A stretch of 64,000 nt of DNA from Negadavirga shengliensis (GTDB lineage: Bacteria > Bacteroidota > Bacteroidia > Cytophagales > Cyclobacteriaceae): contig NZ_JBHSJJ010000021.1 of assembly GCF_042652345.1 (NCBI RefSeq), positions 1 to 64,000 of the forward strand. Direction: 5' to 3'. The translations under genes were made by a program, and so were the position numbers. Shown here one piece after another: positions 36,744 through 46,015 of this stretch. Each line of letters starts with the position of its first letter. The first letter of the stretch is position 1. The notes under the pieces are model-generated. The model saw only the letters and a program-made list of their open reading frames with translations, had not been told where the DNA came from and did no database searches.

Positions 36744-38936
36744 ATGTTCAGCAAATCCATACTTGTGGTACTTCTGTTGGTGGCCAGCGAACTGGCCATG
36801 GGACAGCAAACTGCGGCACGCCACTGGAATGAAGCTTTGCTTAAAGCCATCCGAAATGACTTTGCAAGGCCCACCATACATGCCCGCAACCTCTTTCACA
36901 TCGCTGCCGGGGTCTACGATGCCTGGGCGGTTTACTCCCCTGTCGCGTCCACCTATTTTCTGGGAAACGGGCATGGTGCCTATACCTTTGATTTTGAGGG
37001 TGTCGATCTGCCGTCTGAGGTGCAGGCGGCCAGAGAAGAGGCCATCAGTTATGTCAGCTACCGTCTTATCAGGTTCAGGTTTAGGAACAGTCCGGGCTGG
37101 GAAGATACCTATGCCCATATAGACAGCCTGATGGAGGCGTTGGGATATGATGCTGGATATTTGAGTGAAGATTATAAAAACGGCCCTCCTGCCGCCTTGG
37201 GCAACTATATAGCGGCCCGGATCATTGATTATGGACTCCAGGATGGGGCGAATGAGGGCGGCGTTTTTCAGAACCTGGCGTACGTACCGGTAAACAGTCC
37301 CTTGGTTTTGAGCAAGCCGGGAGACTTTTTTCTGGAAGATCCAAACCATTGGCAGCCTTTGACTTTTGAAACTTTTATCGATCAGTCCGGAAATGAGGTG
37401 TCCGCAGGTACTCCGCCGTTTTTGAGCGCCGAATGGGGTAAAGTCATTCCGTTTGCCTTGAAAGAAGAACAGCTTTCCATTAAAGAAGCTGATGGAAGAG
37501 AATGGTGGGTGTACCATGATCCGGGGGACCCCTGTTACCTGGACGCAGAGGAAGGTGAAGGGACCGGTGATTATCAGTGGAATTTCGGTTTGGTCGTTAA
37601 CTGGTCATCCCATCTTGACCCCACGGACGGGGTTTTCTGGGATATTTCTCCCGGGGCTATGGGGAATTTGAACATTGAAAACCTTCCAAATGGTTTTGAA
37701 GAATTGAGGTCCTTTTATAAAAAGCTGGAAGGAGGTGATCCGGGGACGGGGTATACGGTAAATCCCAAATCCCAGCAACCCTATGAACCGCAGGTTGTCC
37801 CCAGAGGTGATTATACACGGGTGCTGGCAGAGTTCTGGGCAGATGGTCCCGATTCGGAAACACCCCCGGGCCATTGGTTTTTCATTTTGAACTATGTAAC
37901 CGATCATCCCTTTTTTGAGAGAAAATTTGAGGGTAAAGGGGAGGAGATGGATCTATTGGAATGGGAGGTGAAAAGCTATTTTGCACTTGGCGGGGCGATG
38001 CATGACGCAGCGGTCACTGCTTGGGGCATCAAAGGATACTACGACTATGTAAGGCCCATTTCTGCCGTCCGCTTTATGGCAGCTAAAGGACAGTCCACAG
38101 ATGAATCCCTTCCCAACTATCACCTCCACGGCCTGCAATTAGAGAATGGGTACGTGGAATTGGTAAATGAAGACGATCCACTGGCGGGTGCCGATGGAGA
38201 AAACGTGGGCAAAATTAAAGTATTTGCGTGGAGAGGGCATGATTATATCACCACTTCAGCCGACGTAGCCGGTGTGGGGTGGATTTTGGCGGAAAACTGG
38301 TGGCCGTACCAAAGACCCACCTTTGTAACTCCTCCTTTTGCAGGATATATTTCGGGCCATTCCACTTTTTCCAGGGCAGCCGCAAAAGTGCTTACACGCC
38401 TTACCGGCGATGAATATTTTCCAGGGGGCATGGCTGAGTTCGTGGCCAAAAAAAATGAGTTTCTGGTATTTGAAGAAGGCCCGAGCATGGACGTGGTGCT
38501 ACAATGGGCCAGGTATTCCGACGCGTCCGACCAATGCAGTTTATCCAGGATATGGGGCGGTATACACCCTCCGGTAGATGATATTCCCGGCAGGGTGATT
38601 GGGGAGAAGGTAGGGGAGGAAGCTTTTCGGTTGGCAAAGAAATACTTCAAAAACATTGTCCTTGGAATACCAAAGAATGGTGAAACCGGGTCAGTTTCCG
38701 TTTTTCCCAACCCTGTGAAGACAGGGAATCCGCTGAGGATAAGGCTACCCGCTGACCGGCAGCATCTGACCGTCAGTCTCCGGTCCATGAGCGGAGCCTT
38801 GATACTGGAAGAGAAAGGCTTGGCCACGGAAAACAGGGAGGTAATTTTGGAAACATCCTTATTGCAACCCGGCGTCTATATTGTCTCGATTGAGGATAAG
38901 ACATCATTTATCTCCAAAGTCATATTTGTCAAGTAG
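36744..38936 (+). CDS. Vanadium-dependent haloperoxidase-like (PAP2) protein with T9SS domain
   Basis: This 730-residue protein has a signal peptide (LASELAMG-Q). The three vanadate/phosphate-binding motifs of the haloperoxidase/PAP2 superfamily are intact: KGYYDYVRP (Lys430, Arg437, the KX6RP form), SGHS (Ser537, His539) and SRIWGGIH (Arg602, His608). The C-terminus has VFPNPVKTGNPLRI and ends SKVIFVK, a T9SS domain. It may therefore be an exported bromo- or iodoperoxidase, or a phosphatase of the same fold. The first SGH is preceded by Ile rather than Pro. It is the fourth gene of a SusC-SusD-CRTAC1-haloperoxidase string. Confidence 0.88.
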   Translation: MFSKSILVVLLLVASELAMGQQTAARHWNEALLKAIRNDFARPTIHARNLFHIAAGVYDAWAVYSPVASTYFLGNGHGAYTFDFEGVDLPSEVQAAREEAISYVSYRLIRFRFRNSPGWEDTYAHIDSLMEALGYDAGYLSEDYKNGPPAALGNYIAARIIDYGLQDGANEGGVFQNLAYVPVNSPLVLSKPGDFFLEDPNHWQPLTFETFIDQSGNEVSAGTPPFLSAEWGKVIPFALKEEQLSIKEADGREWWVYHDPGDPCYLDAEEGEGTGDYQWNFGLVVNWSSHLDPTDGVFWDISPGAMGNLNIENLPNGFEELRSFYKKLEGGDPGTGYTVNPKSQQPYEPQVVPRGDYTRVLAEFWADGPDSETPPGHWFFILNYVTDHPFFERKFEGKGEEMDLLEWEVKSYFALGGAMHDAAVTAWGIKGYYDYVRPISAVRFMAAKGQSTDESLPNYHLHGLQLENGYVELVNEDDPLAGADGENVGKIKVFAWRGHDYITTSADVAGVGWILAENWWPYQRPTFVTPPFAGYISGHSTFSRAAAKVLTRLTGDEYFPGGMAEFVAKKNEFLVFEEGPSMDVVLQWARYSDASDQCSLSRIWGGIHPPVDDIPGRVIGEKVGEEAFRLAKKYFKNIVLGIPKNGETGSVSVFPNPVKTGNPLRIRLPADRQHLTVSLRSMSGALILEEKGLATENREVILETSLLQPGVYIVSIEDKTSFISKVIFVK

Positions 38937-39671
38937 CGTTTAAATATTTCTTTAAAACCTTCGTGCCGAAACCCTATAAAACCCGCCTATGGGATTCCCG
39001 GATTTCCATCCTTGGGTACGTCATCTTGCCGCTGTTTAAAATTTCTAAAATTATCGTCAAGTTCAGGTTTAAAATAACATGAGATCGGAGTAAGAACGTC
39101 TAAAAAAGCCGTCTATCGTCACCGTCTATCGTCACGAGGCTTAACATTTAGAAAATGCACCAATCGGAATGACGGTGTAAACACGTCATCGGTAGGAGGG
39201 ACAGCCTGTCCCGGTTGTCGGGAACGAAACAGTCTCTAAGATTTACGGTTCCGGCAAGAGATCGCGTCGTCGCGGATAAGGTCTCCGTCAATTAAACCGA
39301 TAAGTTGCCGCTCCTCGCGAAGACGGGAAAGTTCGTCATCGGTATCCGCCGCGGCGGAAATGGCTGCTTTCCCCTTCATTTCCCCGGTCAATCATGGGGA
39401 TGGAAAAAAATTATGGTTAAAAAAGAATTTTTTTTCCATTATCCCGAATGGATTTTTGAGGCAAAATACAAATTCTGTTCAATGACTTGCATTAATCCGA
39501 TGGTATAAAAAATAAGGTGTTAATTATCTCATTTTCAGATAGTTTTATCGGCATAATCAAAGTTTGAATTTTAATTTTTTTGTTTCATCTTCGTGGGGAA
39601 TTAAGGGAGTGGGTGCTGCGGCACCGGTTCCGTTATCATTCATTTTATCAAAAAATCTTTTATTAAGCAGT
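38937..39671. other. Intergenic region with short repeats
   Basis: I find no credible gene. Positions 39109-39134 hold two exact 13-base units, ccgtctatcgtca. Around 39201-39215 there is an inverted repeat gggacag-c-ctgtccc. The stretch 39240-39390 contains several cgcg/cgtcg-rich short motifs. A 67-codon frame at 39305-39508 has no recognisable features and is left out. Confidence 0.55.
39109..39134. repeat. Two-unit 13-bp tandem repeat
   Basis: The unit ccgtctatcgtca occurs at 39109-39121 and again at 39122-39134, with no change. Its length is not a multiple of a helical turn or codon. Confidence 0.7.
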
Positions 39672-39884
39672 ATGAAAAAAAGTACAAAATTGATTGTAGC
39701 CAACCTGTTTGCGCTGGTTGCTGTTGGTGTAATCCTTGGCGCCACCACTGGGCTGGGAATTGACCTTAAAGGCGGTTCGGAGGCAATCGTTGCCAAGGTT
39801 TTATTGGTATGCCTTCCCCAGGCAGGATTTGTTTACCTGTTATTGAAGTCTCTTCGACTTGAAAATCAAAAAGTACCTGCCTAA
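39672..39884 (+). CDS. Small two-helix membrane protein, unknown
   Basis: I start at ATG 39672 (70 residues), where a basic MKKSTK precedes a hydrophobic segment; the frame extends upstream to 39564 without support. Helix 1 spans about 7-25 (LIVANLFALVAVGVILGAT) and helix 2 about 42-58, with a basic C-terminus. I do not recognise the family. It lies on the plus strand between the two facing haloperoxidase/CRTAC1 modules and converges on the second one, 39 bases away. Confidence 0.55.
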   Translation: MKKSTKLIVANLFALVAVGVILGATTGLGIDLKGGSEAIVAKVLLVCLPQAGFVYLLLKSLRLENQKVPA

Positions 39885-39923
39885 TGGTATTTTGTTTTTT
39901 CCGTGTTATCTGTCTAACAGCAT

Positions 39924-41669
39924 TTAAGCGCTTCTTTTAAAATAGAGGAATAAAACGAAAAAAAGAGCCATTGCCATGCCGCCTGCAATTATCCAAAAAT
40001 GTAAGCTTTTGGCTGGCTCTTCCTGAATTACCAGTTTTTGGTTGGCCCGTTGGTTGAGCAATACCTGTTCGCTGCCGCCCAACCATCTTATCTTGACCGT
40101 ATCCACCTGCGTGGCTGCACCTAGTCCGAAGTGGGCGATCACGGAGTTTTGGGAAAGGTGACTGCTTCCTCCGTCTATTTCCCGGATCATGGTGAGGTTG
40201 CCCATTGAGACCTCAACACGGGAGCCTATGCCATTGAGATCTGCTTTTACCCCCTTCAACTCCACCTTCAGCCAGTTGCCTGCTGCTGAGTCATTTCTAA
40301 ACAATAAGGTAGGTGAGATTTCAGGCAAGCCGTCATTAACAGGACTTTGATTTACTACCAGAAGGTCCAAGTCCCCGTCATTATCATAATCAAAGACAAC
40401 GGAACCGCGACTTAGTCCCCTGTCTCCAACGCCTTTTTGGGAGGCTTTATTGACATATTGGCCGTCGACTAGGTCAAAATAATAATTGGGCAGGGGAAAT
40501 ACTTCCGGATTCAGCGCCCCGTTGGCTACAAAAAGTTCCAGATCGGTATCGTGGTCAAAGTCGGCAAAATTTGCCCCCCAGCTGATCGGCAAATTGGGAC
40601 GCCCTTCTTCTCTGATCATGTTGATTTTGATTCCCAGTTCCTCGTTTTTGTTTAAAAAAGGCTTTCCCGGCCCTTGGTTGACCATAAAGGGATTGGCCCT
40701 GATGTTGGTGAAATAATAATCCAGATAACCGTCGTTGTTATAATCCCCCACGGCTACGCCCATGCCATTGATAGGTAAATCCATATCCAGAGAATCCCCT
40801 ATCTCCTGAAGGCGCGCTTTTGGATATTGATTATCCAACAACTGATTCGGGGTTGATTTGTATCCGAAGTCATGATTGACAAGGATGTCCAGATCTCCGT
40901 CGTTGTCATAATCGGTCAACACGCCACCAAAACCGAAACCTTTAAAATCCAGCCCATAGCTTGTATACCGGTCTTCAAATGATTTTCCTTTGTTGTTGAT
41001 CAGCAATAGCCCTTCCGCCATTTGATTGGAGCCGACGATGATGGCATCGTTCATGATATGTAGTTTGCCATCAAACATTTTAAAATAATTTCCCACAAAA
41101 ATATCAGGAAAGCCGTCTTGGTTCACATCCCCAAACATGGCCCCGGTGCTGAAAGTCAGGTGTTTGTCGAGCCCATATTCGGCAGTGGCGTCGCGAAATG
41201 TGCCGTCGCCATTGTTGATATACAGTAAGTTGGCGGCCCGTGGGATGGGGTCTTTGCTGTCTTTTAATTTGATTGTCGTTACAAACAGGTCCCGCCATCC
41301 ATCCCTGTTTACGTCTGCGGATATGGCCCCTTGGGTAACGTATTTTTCTTTCGTCCTTAAACCGGATTTATCATAGACGTTTTCGAAAGTCCCATCGCCT
41401 TTGTTCATATAAAGTTGGTCATCTTCTATACCGCCGGTGATAAAGACATCCTCCCATCCGTCATTGTTATAATCGAAGACCACCGCGCCCCCTCCGAATG
41501 TGCCCTCAAAAACTTCAAAAATATGATTGATCCCTGCCTGCTCGGTCACATCCACAAAAGCGGTCTGGGCATGTAGCCCGCCCCCGAAAACCAAAGTAGA
41601 AGCGACAAGTAAACATAGTCTGAAAAACAGCTTATGGTTAAATCCGTTCAGTCTGTCTGCATGTTCCAT
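39924..41669 (-). CDS. CRTAC1 family FG-GAP/ASPIC-UnbV protein with C-terminal membrane anchor
   Basis: The 581-residue protein has a signal peptide (about 12-35, ending LHAQ). It resembles the 34825-36732 protein over the propeller and ASPIC/UnbV domain: FVDVTEQAGINHIFEVFEGTFGGG, DYNNDGWEDVFITGG, DVNQDGFPDIFVGNYF and IREIDGGSSHLSQNSVIAHFGLG. It lacks a T9SS domain and instead ends in a hydrophobic helix (about 557-577) and KRSA. The start overlaps the stop of the upstream haloperoxidase gene by 22 bases, so translation is likely coupled. Anchoring in the inner membrane (or a signal for retention) contrasts with the secreted paralogue. Confidence 0.9.
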   Translation of the reverse strand: MEHADRLNGFNHKLFFRLCLLVASTLVFGGGLHAQTAFVDVTEQAGINHIFEVFEGTFGGGAVVFDYNNDGWEDVFITGGIEDDQLYMNKGDGTFENVYDKSGLRTKEKYVTQGAISADVNRDGWRDLFVTTIKLKDSKDPIPRAANLLYINNGDGTFRDATAEYGLDKHLTFSTGAMFGDVNQDGFPDIFVGNYFKMFDGKLHIMNDAIIVGSNQMAEGLLLINNKGKSFEDRYTSYGLDFKGFGFGGVLTDYDNDGDLDILVNHDFGYKSTPNQLLDNQYPKARLQEIGDSLDMDLPINGMGVAVGDYNNDGYLDYYFTNIRANPFMVNQGPGKPFLNKNEELGIKINMIREEGRPNLPISWGANFADFDHDTDLELFVANGALNPEVFPLPNYYFDLVDGQYVNKASQKGVGDRGLSRGSVVFDYDNDGDLDLLVVNQSPVNDGLPEISPTLLFRNDSAAGNWLKVELKGVKADLNGIGSRVEVSMGNLTMIREIDGGSSHLSQNSVIAHFGLGAATQVDTVKIRWLGGSEQVLLNQRANQKLVIQEEPAKSLHFWIIAGGMAMALFFVLFLYFKRSA

Positions 41670-43036
41670 TTAAGGTCGTTTATATGATTCCCGACTTTCA
41701 TGCCTTCTTTAAGTCCCACCGCGTTGTCATAACGGGAATGTATGCCTCCCAGAAAACGCGAATAGGCGGTTTCTTCCGCTACCTCCCAAAATGAGGTGAA
41801 ACGCCGCACTTTATATTCCACATTCCTTAATTTATCCCTTTTTCTTCCGGCGTGTGTATCATCCGTAAAGTGTATCTCTTCGCCAAAAAGATCCGCCAAG
41901 GCAGTAGCCACCGCGGCAGCCTGGGTGGCATGACCTGAAGGAAAGGCAGGGAAAGGCGGATCCGGCCAAAAAGGTTCCCATTCGTCATCGATGTTCTCAA
42001 AGACATAGGTTGAGGGTCTTTCCGTAAAATAATGATACTTCATTTTCCAGCACACAATGAAAGCATCGGCCACGGAAAGCCCTGCCCTGGCATAGGCTTC
42101 CGCCGCGGTAATCAGATCCGGCTTTTTTTCCTTCAATACGATACTCACCAAGTTATAGGAATGACCGGGAGGGGTGAATGTATCACCCGGATCATCGTTC
42201 CACCACATGGCAATCTCTTTTTGTTCCTGCGTCAGCTTTAAATTGCTTTCATATACGGCATGGAACTCCCGGTAATATTCAGAGTTTGTGTCGGAGTCGT
42301 AGGAAAGGAACGCCGGAATTTTCCAATCCGAGTTGGCTTTCAGGAAAGTCCTGTTTTCGCCCCATTGGGGGTGGAGGGGTAATCGGCTTATCGTTTGTGC
42401 AAAAAAAGGCGGTCTCCAGTAACCTCTTCCGGATTTTTGTGTCATGCCGGCATCGAAATTTTTCAAATAGCCCCTGTGCCCCCCGTCACTTTTGGACCAT
42501 TCGAAAATTTGGGCAGCTATTCTTCTGCCGAACGTTATAGAACGTGTCACCACTTCGTTGTCAGGTTCCCTTTTCGAAAGGATTACTTCCATACTTTTTT
42601 CAAGGGAATCGATTTTCATTTTGTTTTCGTCGGAAGTCTGTTGGTAAATGTTTTTGATGATATAGGCTTGGGCGGCATTTAATGAGAGTGTCCAGTCATA
42701 TAGCTCCCCTTTATTGGGTTCTGGGAGCGGCAGCATTTGGTTCAGCTGACCGGCGATTGAAAGTTTGTTTTCATATCCCTTTACGACGGACTCATACATG
42801 GTAAGGCCAAAATACCCAAAAGCGCGGCTGGCGAAGGTAGGCGAATTGGCGGGGGTGGTTTGGGTGATATACAAAGCCATATCGGCCCATAATAGGGGCA
42901 ATTCAAATTCGGCGAGTTCGGGAGTTTCAGGTTCGTCCAGCGGCATTTTACGCTCATCGTACCGGCATCCCCATACCGCTGCCAGCATCCATAATGCCAT
43001 TAAGGAAGGATAAACCGGAGTATTTTTAAGGGACAT
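41648..43036 (-). CDS. Vanadium haloperoxidase-like (PAP2) lipoprotein
   Basis: This 462-residue protein has lipobox AAVWGC (Cys24), so it is a lipoprotein. It carries complete vanadate-site motifs KYHYFTERP (Lys333, Arg340), PSGHA (Ser367, His369) and SRFLGGIH (Arg427, His433). The catalytic histidine position (His369) is kept. No T9SS domain is present. Relative to the 36744-38936 protein the order with CRTAC1 is reversed: here the peroxidase comes first and the CRTAC1 gene follows with a 22-base overlap. A PAP2 phosphatase activity cannot be ruled out from sequence. Confidence 0.88.
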   Translation of the reverse strand: MSLKNTPVYPSLMALWMLAAVWGCRYDERKMPLDEPETPELAEFELPLLWADMALYITQTTPANSPTFASRAFGYFGLTMYESVVKGYENKLSIAGQLNQMLPLPEPNKGELYDWTLSLNAAQAYIIKNIYQQTSDENKMKIDSLEKSMEVILSKREPDNEVVTRSITFGRRIAAQIFEWSKSDGGHRGYLKNFDAGMTQKSGRGYWRPPFFAQTISRLPLHPQWGENRTFLKANSDWKIPAFLSYDSDTNSEYYREFHAVYESNLKLTQEQKEIAMWWNDDPGDTFTPPGHSYNLVSIVLKEKKPDLITAAEAYARAGLSVADAFIVCWKMKYHYFTERPSTYVFENIDDEWEPFWPDPPFPAFPSGHATQAAAVATALADLFGEEIHFTDDTHAGRKRDKLRNVEYKVRRFTSFWEVAEETAYSRFLGGIHSRYDNAVGLKEGMKVGNHINDLKWNMQTD

Positions 43037-43255
43037 TTCCGAAGTTTTGAATCATTCAGATTGGCTGATATTGTTTTTATCTGTCAAAAGAGAACCCGAT
43101 AATGTAACTTAATGGAGGATATCTTCTCTTTTAAATCGGGAAGTACCGATGAAGCAAACCCATTATGGTAAAAATAACAAAATTTTAATACAGCCTGTAA
43201 CCGGCGGCTGGTTTTCTTTATTTGCCGAATGGTCTAGGGACGTGTTTTCTGATGA

Positions 43256-43434
43256 TTCCGGTTGGGGATTTTGTCATGGTTTTTGCTTGGCTCCCCGCAA
43301 AAAACCACGCCAAAATCCTATAACATTCCTCCACAGGGTCCGGGGATTTCCGTCCCCGGGTACAGTAGTTCCACCCGCTATGCGGGTTTTATGCCGTTTA
43401 AATTTTTGATAATTTAGCGCTGAACCCAGGTTTC
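43256..43434. repeat. Multi-hairpin dispersed element, copy 2
   Basis: This matches 23389-23565. The outer stem is GATTTTG (43267-43273) with CAAAATC (43311-43317), the second hairpin CCGGGGA with TCCCCGG (43340-43346 and 43353-43359), and the third ACCCGC-TAT-GCGGGT (43373-43387). The loop base of hairpin 3 differs between copies while both stems hold. It ends 24 bases before the stop end of the hybrid kinase gene. The rest of the 43037-43458 gap shows nothing else. Confidence 0.65.
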
Positions 43435-43458
43435 CACGTTTGAAAATAGCGGGCGGGC

Positions 43459-45714
43459 TTAATTCAGCCTTGCTGAAATCTTCTGCAAGGTCGCCACTAC
43501 CTGTTGAAGATCGATCGGTTTTGAAATATAGTAATCCATACCCGCCTCAAAGCACGCTTGCTTGTCTTCAGCCATCGCGCTTGCGGTCATCGCTACAATG
43601 ATGGGCTGATGCTTTTTCTCAGAACGGATGAGACGGGTGGCTTCCAGCCCATCCATTTCCGGCATCTGTACATCCATCAGGACCACATTGATGGAGCCCG
43701 TTTCCAATAAAGATAGCACCTCCGCGCCGTTATTTGCCACCAGCGGTTGGTAGCCCAATTTGGTGAGGACCATTAGAATAAGTTTTTGGTTGATGGGAGT
43801 GTCTTCCGCCACGAGTATCTTGAGGGGGTTTTGTGCGGCAAACCCATCATTGAGAATTTTTGCTGGTTTTGTCGTCTCCCTTTTTATATCCTGGCCTTGA
43901 TTTATTCCGGAATAGACGATGTCCAACAGGTGTTTGTATTTTACCGGTTTGTTTAGAACCGAGAAAAACAGCCCTGGAAATTTACTTTTGGATTCATCAC
44001 CTACGGAACTCAGCAATGCAATCGGAATCTGCGGATATTTTTCCTTTATGGTGCGGCTTAAAGCGATCCCGTTCATTTTAGGCATGTCCAAGTCGGAAAT
44101 AATGAGATCAAACCCCGGGTTATCAGAAAGCAGATTCAAAGCCATGGCCCCGGAGGAAGCCAAAACCGGCTTTAACTTCAATTGTTTTAATTGAAGATTT
44201 AATATTTTGAGATTGGTGGCATTGTCGTCAACGATTAAGACCCTTTTGTTGACAAGCGTATTTAGATCCAGCTGGGACTCTTGCTGATACGTCTTATGGC
44301 TCACTTCACAGGGAAGGAAAAAATAGAAAGTTGTTCCGGAACCATAGACGCTCGAAACCCCCATACTGCCTCCCATAAGGGTAACCAGACGGTCACATAT
44401 CGCCAACCCTAGGCCGGTACCGCCATACTTGCGGGTGGTGGAGACATCCACTTGGGAAAAGGATTTGAACAGCCTGGATATTTTGTCCTCAGGAATACCG
44501 ATACCTGTGTCTCTTACTTCAAAATAAAGTTCTAGAGCATCTTTTTCCCCGTTTTCAACCGTTACCTTGACAAATACTTCCCCTTTTTGGGTAAATTTAA
44601 GGGCATTTCCCACCAAATTGATCAGCACCTGTCGCAAACGCATGCCATCGGCTATGATCATATCGGGAATCTGATTGTCTATTTGGTAGATGAGGTCTAT
44701 GCCAATGTTCGCTGCTTTGCTGGAAAATAGATCAAGCACGTCTTCGATGCAGTTGCGAAGACTGAAATCGTGGGGGTCTATTTCAAGATCACCGGATTCC
44801 AGCCGGGAAAAATCAAGGATATCATTGATCACATTGAGCAGGGCCTCGCCGCTTACACAAATCGTTTCTGTGTACTCACGTTGCTCGGCATTGAGGTCCG
44901 TCTGGTTAAGTAACCCCGCCATCCCCAAGACACCGTTCATGGGTGTCCTGATTTCATGACTCATGATCGCCAGGAAGGTGCTTTTTGCCTGATTGGCCAA
45001 ATCGGCCTCTTCTCTGGCTTTACGTTCTTGCTGTTTTTGTACCTCCAGCGCTCTATTTACTTCCTGTAATTCGCCTGTCTGCCTTATGAATGTTTTTGAT
45101 TGCTTCTTAAGTTTTGAAATGACGTTTTTTAAGGCCTCGCCAATCAGATAAAGGGCAATGGCAATAAAAATAAAGAGATACGCCAATACCGTGGCAAAAA
45201 CCAAGTCCCCGCCTTGATAACCAAAATAAAACAGATCACTAAATTCATTACTGTCATTATACAGTAGGCTGATGACAATGGGAACGCTGCTTAACAGCGA
45301 GTAAATCAACATCCAACGATGATTCAGAATAAAAATGCTAAAGATCAGGATATGGGAAAATGCGCCGACGTCCAAAATGATCAATTCCCGGTCTTGCATA
45401 AAAAGGCAGTTCAACCAAATAGGCGCCAGTAACAACCAAATTTTCACATGGGTAAGCGCACTTAGCCATTTTTTGTATACCAGCAAAAAAAACAGCAGCA
45501 AATGGAGAACGATATAAGGAATAAACTGATAGGTGAGGTCCTGTACCTCTCCTACAAAAAGCAAGAGAACAACGGAATGAAGGGTGCATAAGGCAATGGA
45601 TAGAAACCCCCACGCAAGCAGGGTCATTCTGGCTTGAAAAATCGGGTCGTGCTCAAGATCCAATTTACGGAAAAAAAGTATTTGGTATAGTTTGTCTAAA
45701 GTCATGGCAAACAT
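43459..45714 (-). CDS. Hybrid sensor histidine kinase with two receiver domains
   Basis: The 751-residue protein starts with about six membrane helices (residues 25-205) and a short coiled coil (215-240). A HisKA domain follows with the phosphorylated His253 in MSHEIRTPMNG. Then comes an ATPase domain (NLVGNALKFT, DTGIGIPEDK, GGTGLGLAI). Receiver 1 has Asp541 (ISDLDMPKMNG) and receiver 2 has Asp681 (LMDVQMPEMDG). No separate histidine-phosphotransfer domain is attached, so phosphorelay to another protein, or use of two receivers as inputs, is likely. No response regulator or transport gene is adjacent. The membrane input domain resembles a small-molecule or membrane-state sensor, ligand unknown. 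Confidence 0.93.
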   Translation of the reverse strand: MFAMTLDKLYQILFFRKLDLEHDPIFQARMTLLAWGFLSIALCTLHSVVLLLFVGEVQDLTYQFIPYIVLHLLLFFLLVYKKWLSALTHVKIWLLLAPIWLNCLFMQDRELIILDVGAFSHILIFSIFILNHRWMLIYSLLSSVPIVISLLYNDSNEFSDLFYFGYQGGDLVFATVLAYLFIFIAIALYLIGEALKNVISKLKKQSKTFIRQTGELQEVNRALEVQKQQERKAREEADLANQAKSTFLAIMSHEIRTPMNGVLGMAGLLNQTDLNAEQREYTETICVSGEALLNVINDILDFSRLESGDLEIDPHDFSLRNCIEDVLDLFSSKAANIGIDLIYQIDNQIPDMIIADGMRLRQVLINLVGNALKFTQKGEVFVKVTVENGEKDALELYFEVRDTGIGIPEDKISRLFKSFSQVDVSTTRKYGGTGLGLAICDRLVTLMGGSMGVSSVYGSGTTFYFFLPCEVSHKTYQQESQLDLNTLVNKRVLIVDDNATNLKILNLQLKQLKLKPVLASSGAMALNLLSDNPGFDLIISDLDMPKMNGIALSRTIKEKYPQIPIALLSSVGDESKSKFPGLFFSVLNKPVKYKHLLDIVYSGINQGQDIKRETTKPAKILNDGFAAQNPLKILVAEDTPINQKLILMVLTKLGYQPLVANNGAEVLSLLETGSINVVLMDVQMPEMDGLEATRLIRSEKKHQPIIVAMTASAMAEDKQACFEAGMDYYISKPIDLQQVVATLQKISARLN

Positions 45715-46015
45715 GTTAGATCAGGGACACTTGCCTGTATATCAACAGACAATAATACCATTGATCGACCTATTTACAAAGTATGTGATGAGAATTATCC
45801 GCGGCGGTATGAGGTTTTGGCATCACAATACGCGGTTTTTATCCTCGGTTTTCAGCCACTCTTCGCAAGGATATTACAAAATTTATGGTAGGAAGTCCAC
45901 ATAAGTATCGACAAGATGCTCATCGCTTAAAAAAATCATCTTTGAAAATTTTCAGTCTATGTCTTTAAAATTCATTCCCTCTTTTTTAATAAAAAAGGCC
46001 GGCTGGTATGTTTTT
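45715..46015. other. Intergenic region with no clear content
   Basis: I see only short unsupported frames here. On the minus strand, just behind the glycerophosphodiesterase stop, the sequence gccggccttttttatt could act as a weak terminator, but the stem is short. Confidence 0.5.

Noticed and set aside
39109..39134. Slipped-strand phase-variation repeat
   Set aside because: Two 13-base units in non-coding DNA with no gene or promoter at the site.
39305..39508. A 67-codon plus-strand frame
   Set aside because: The composition is random-looking and the region is a patchwork of short repeats.
45692..45904. A 70-codon plus-strand frame
   Set aside because: It overlaps the start of the hybrid kinase gene on the other strand and has no recognisable domain.
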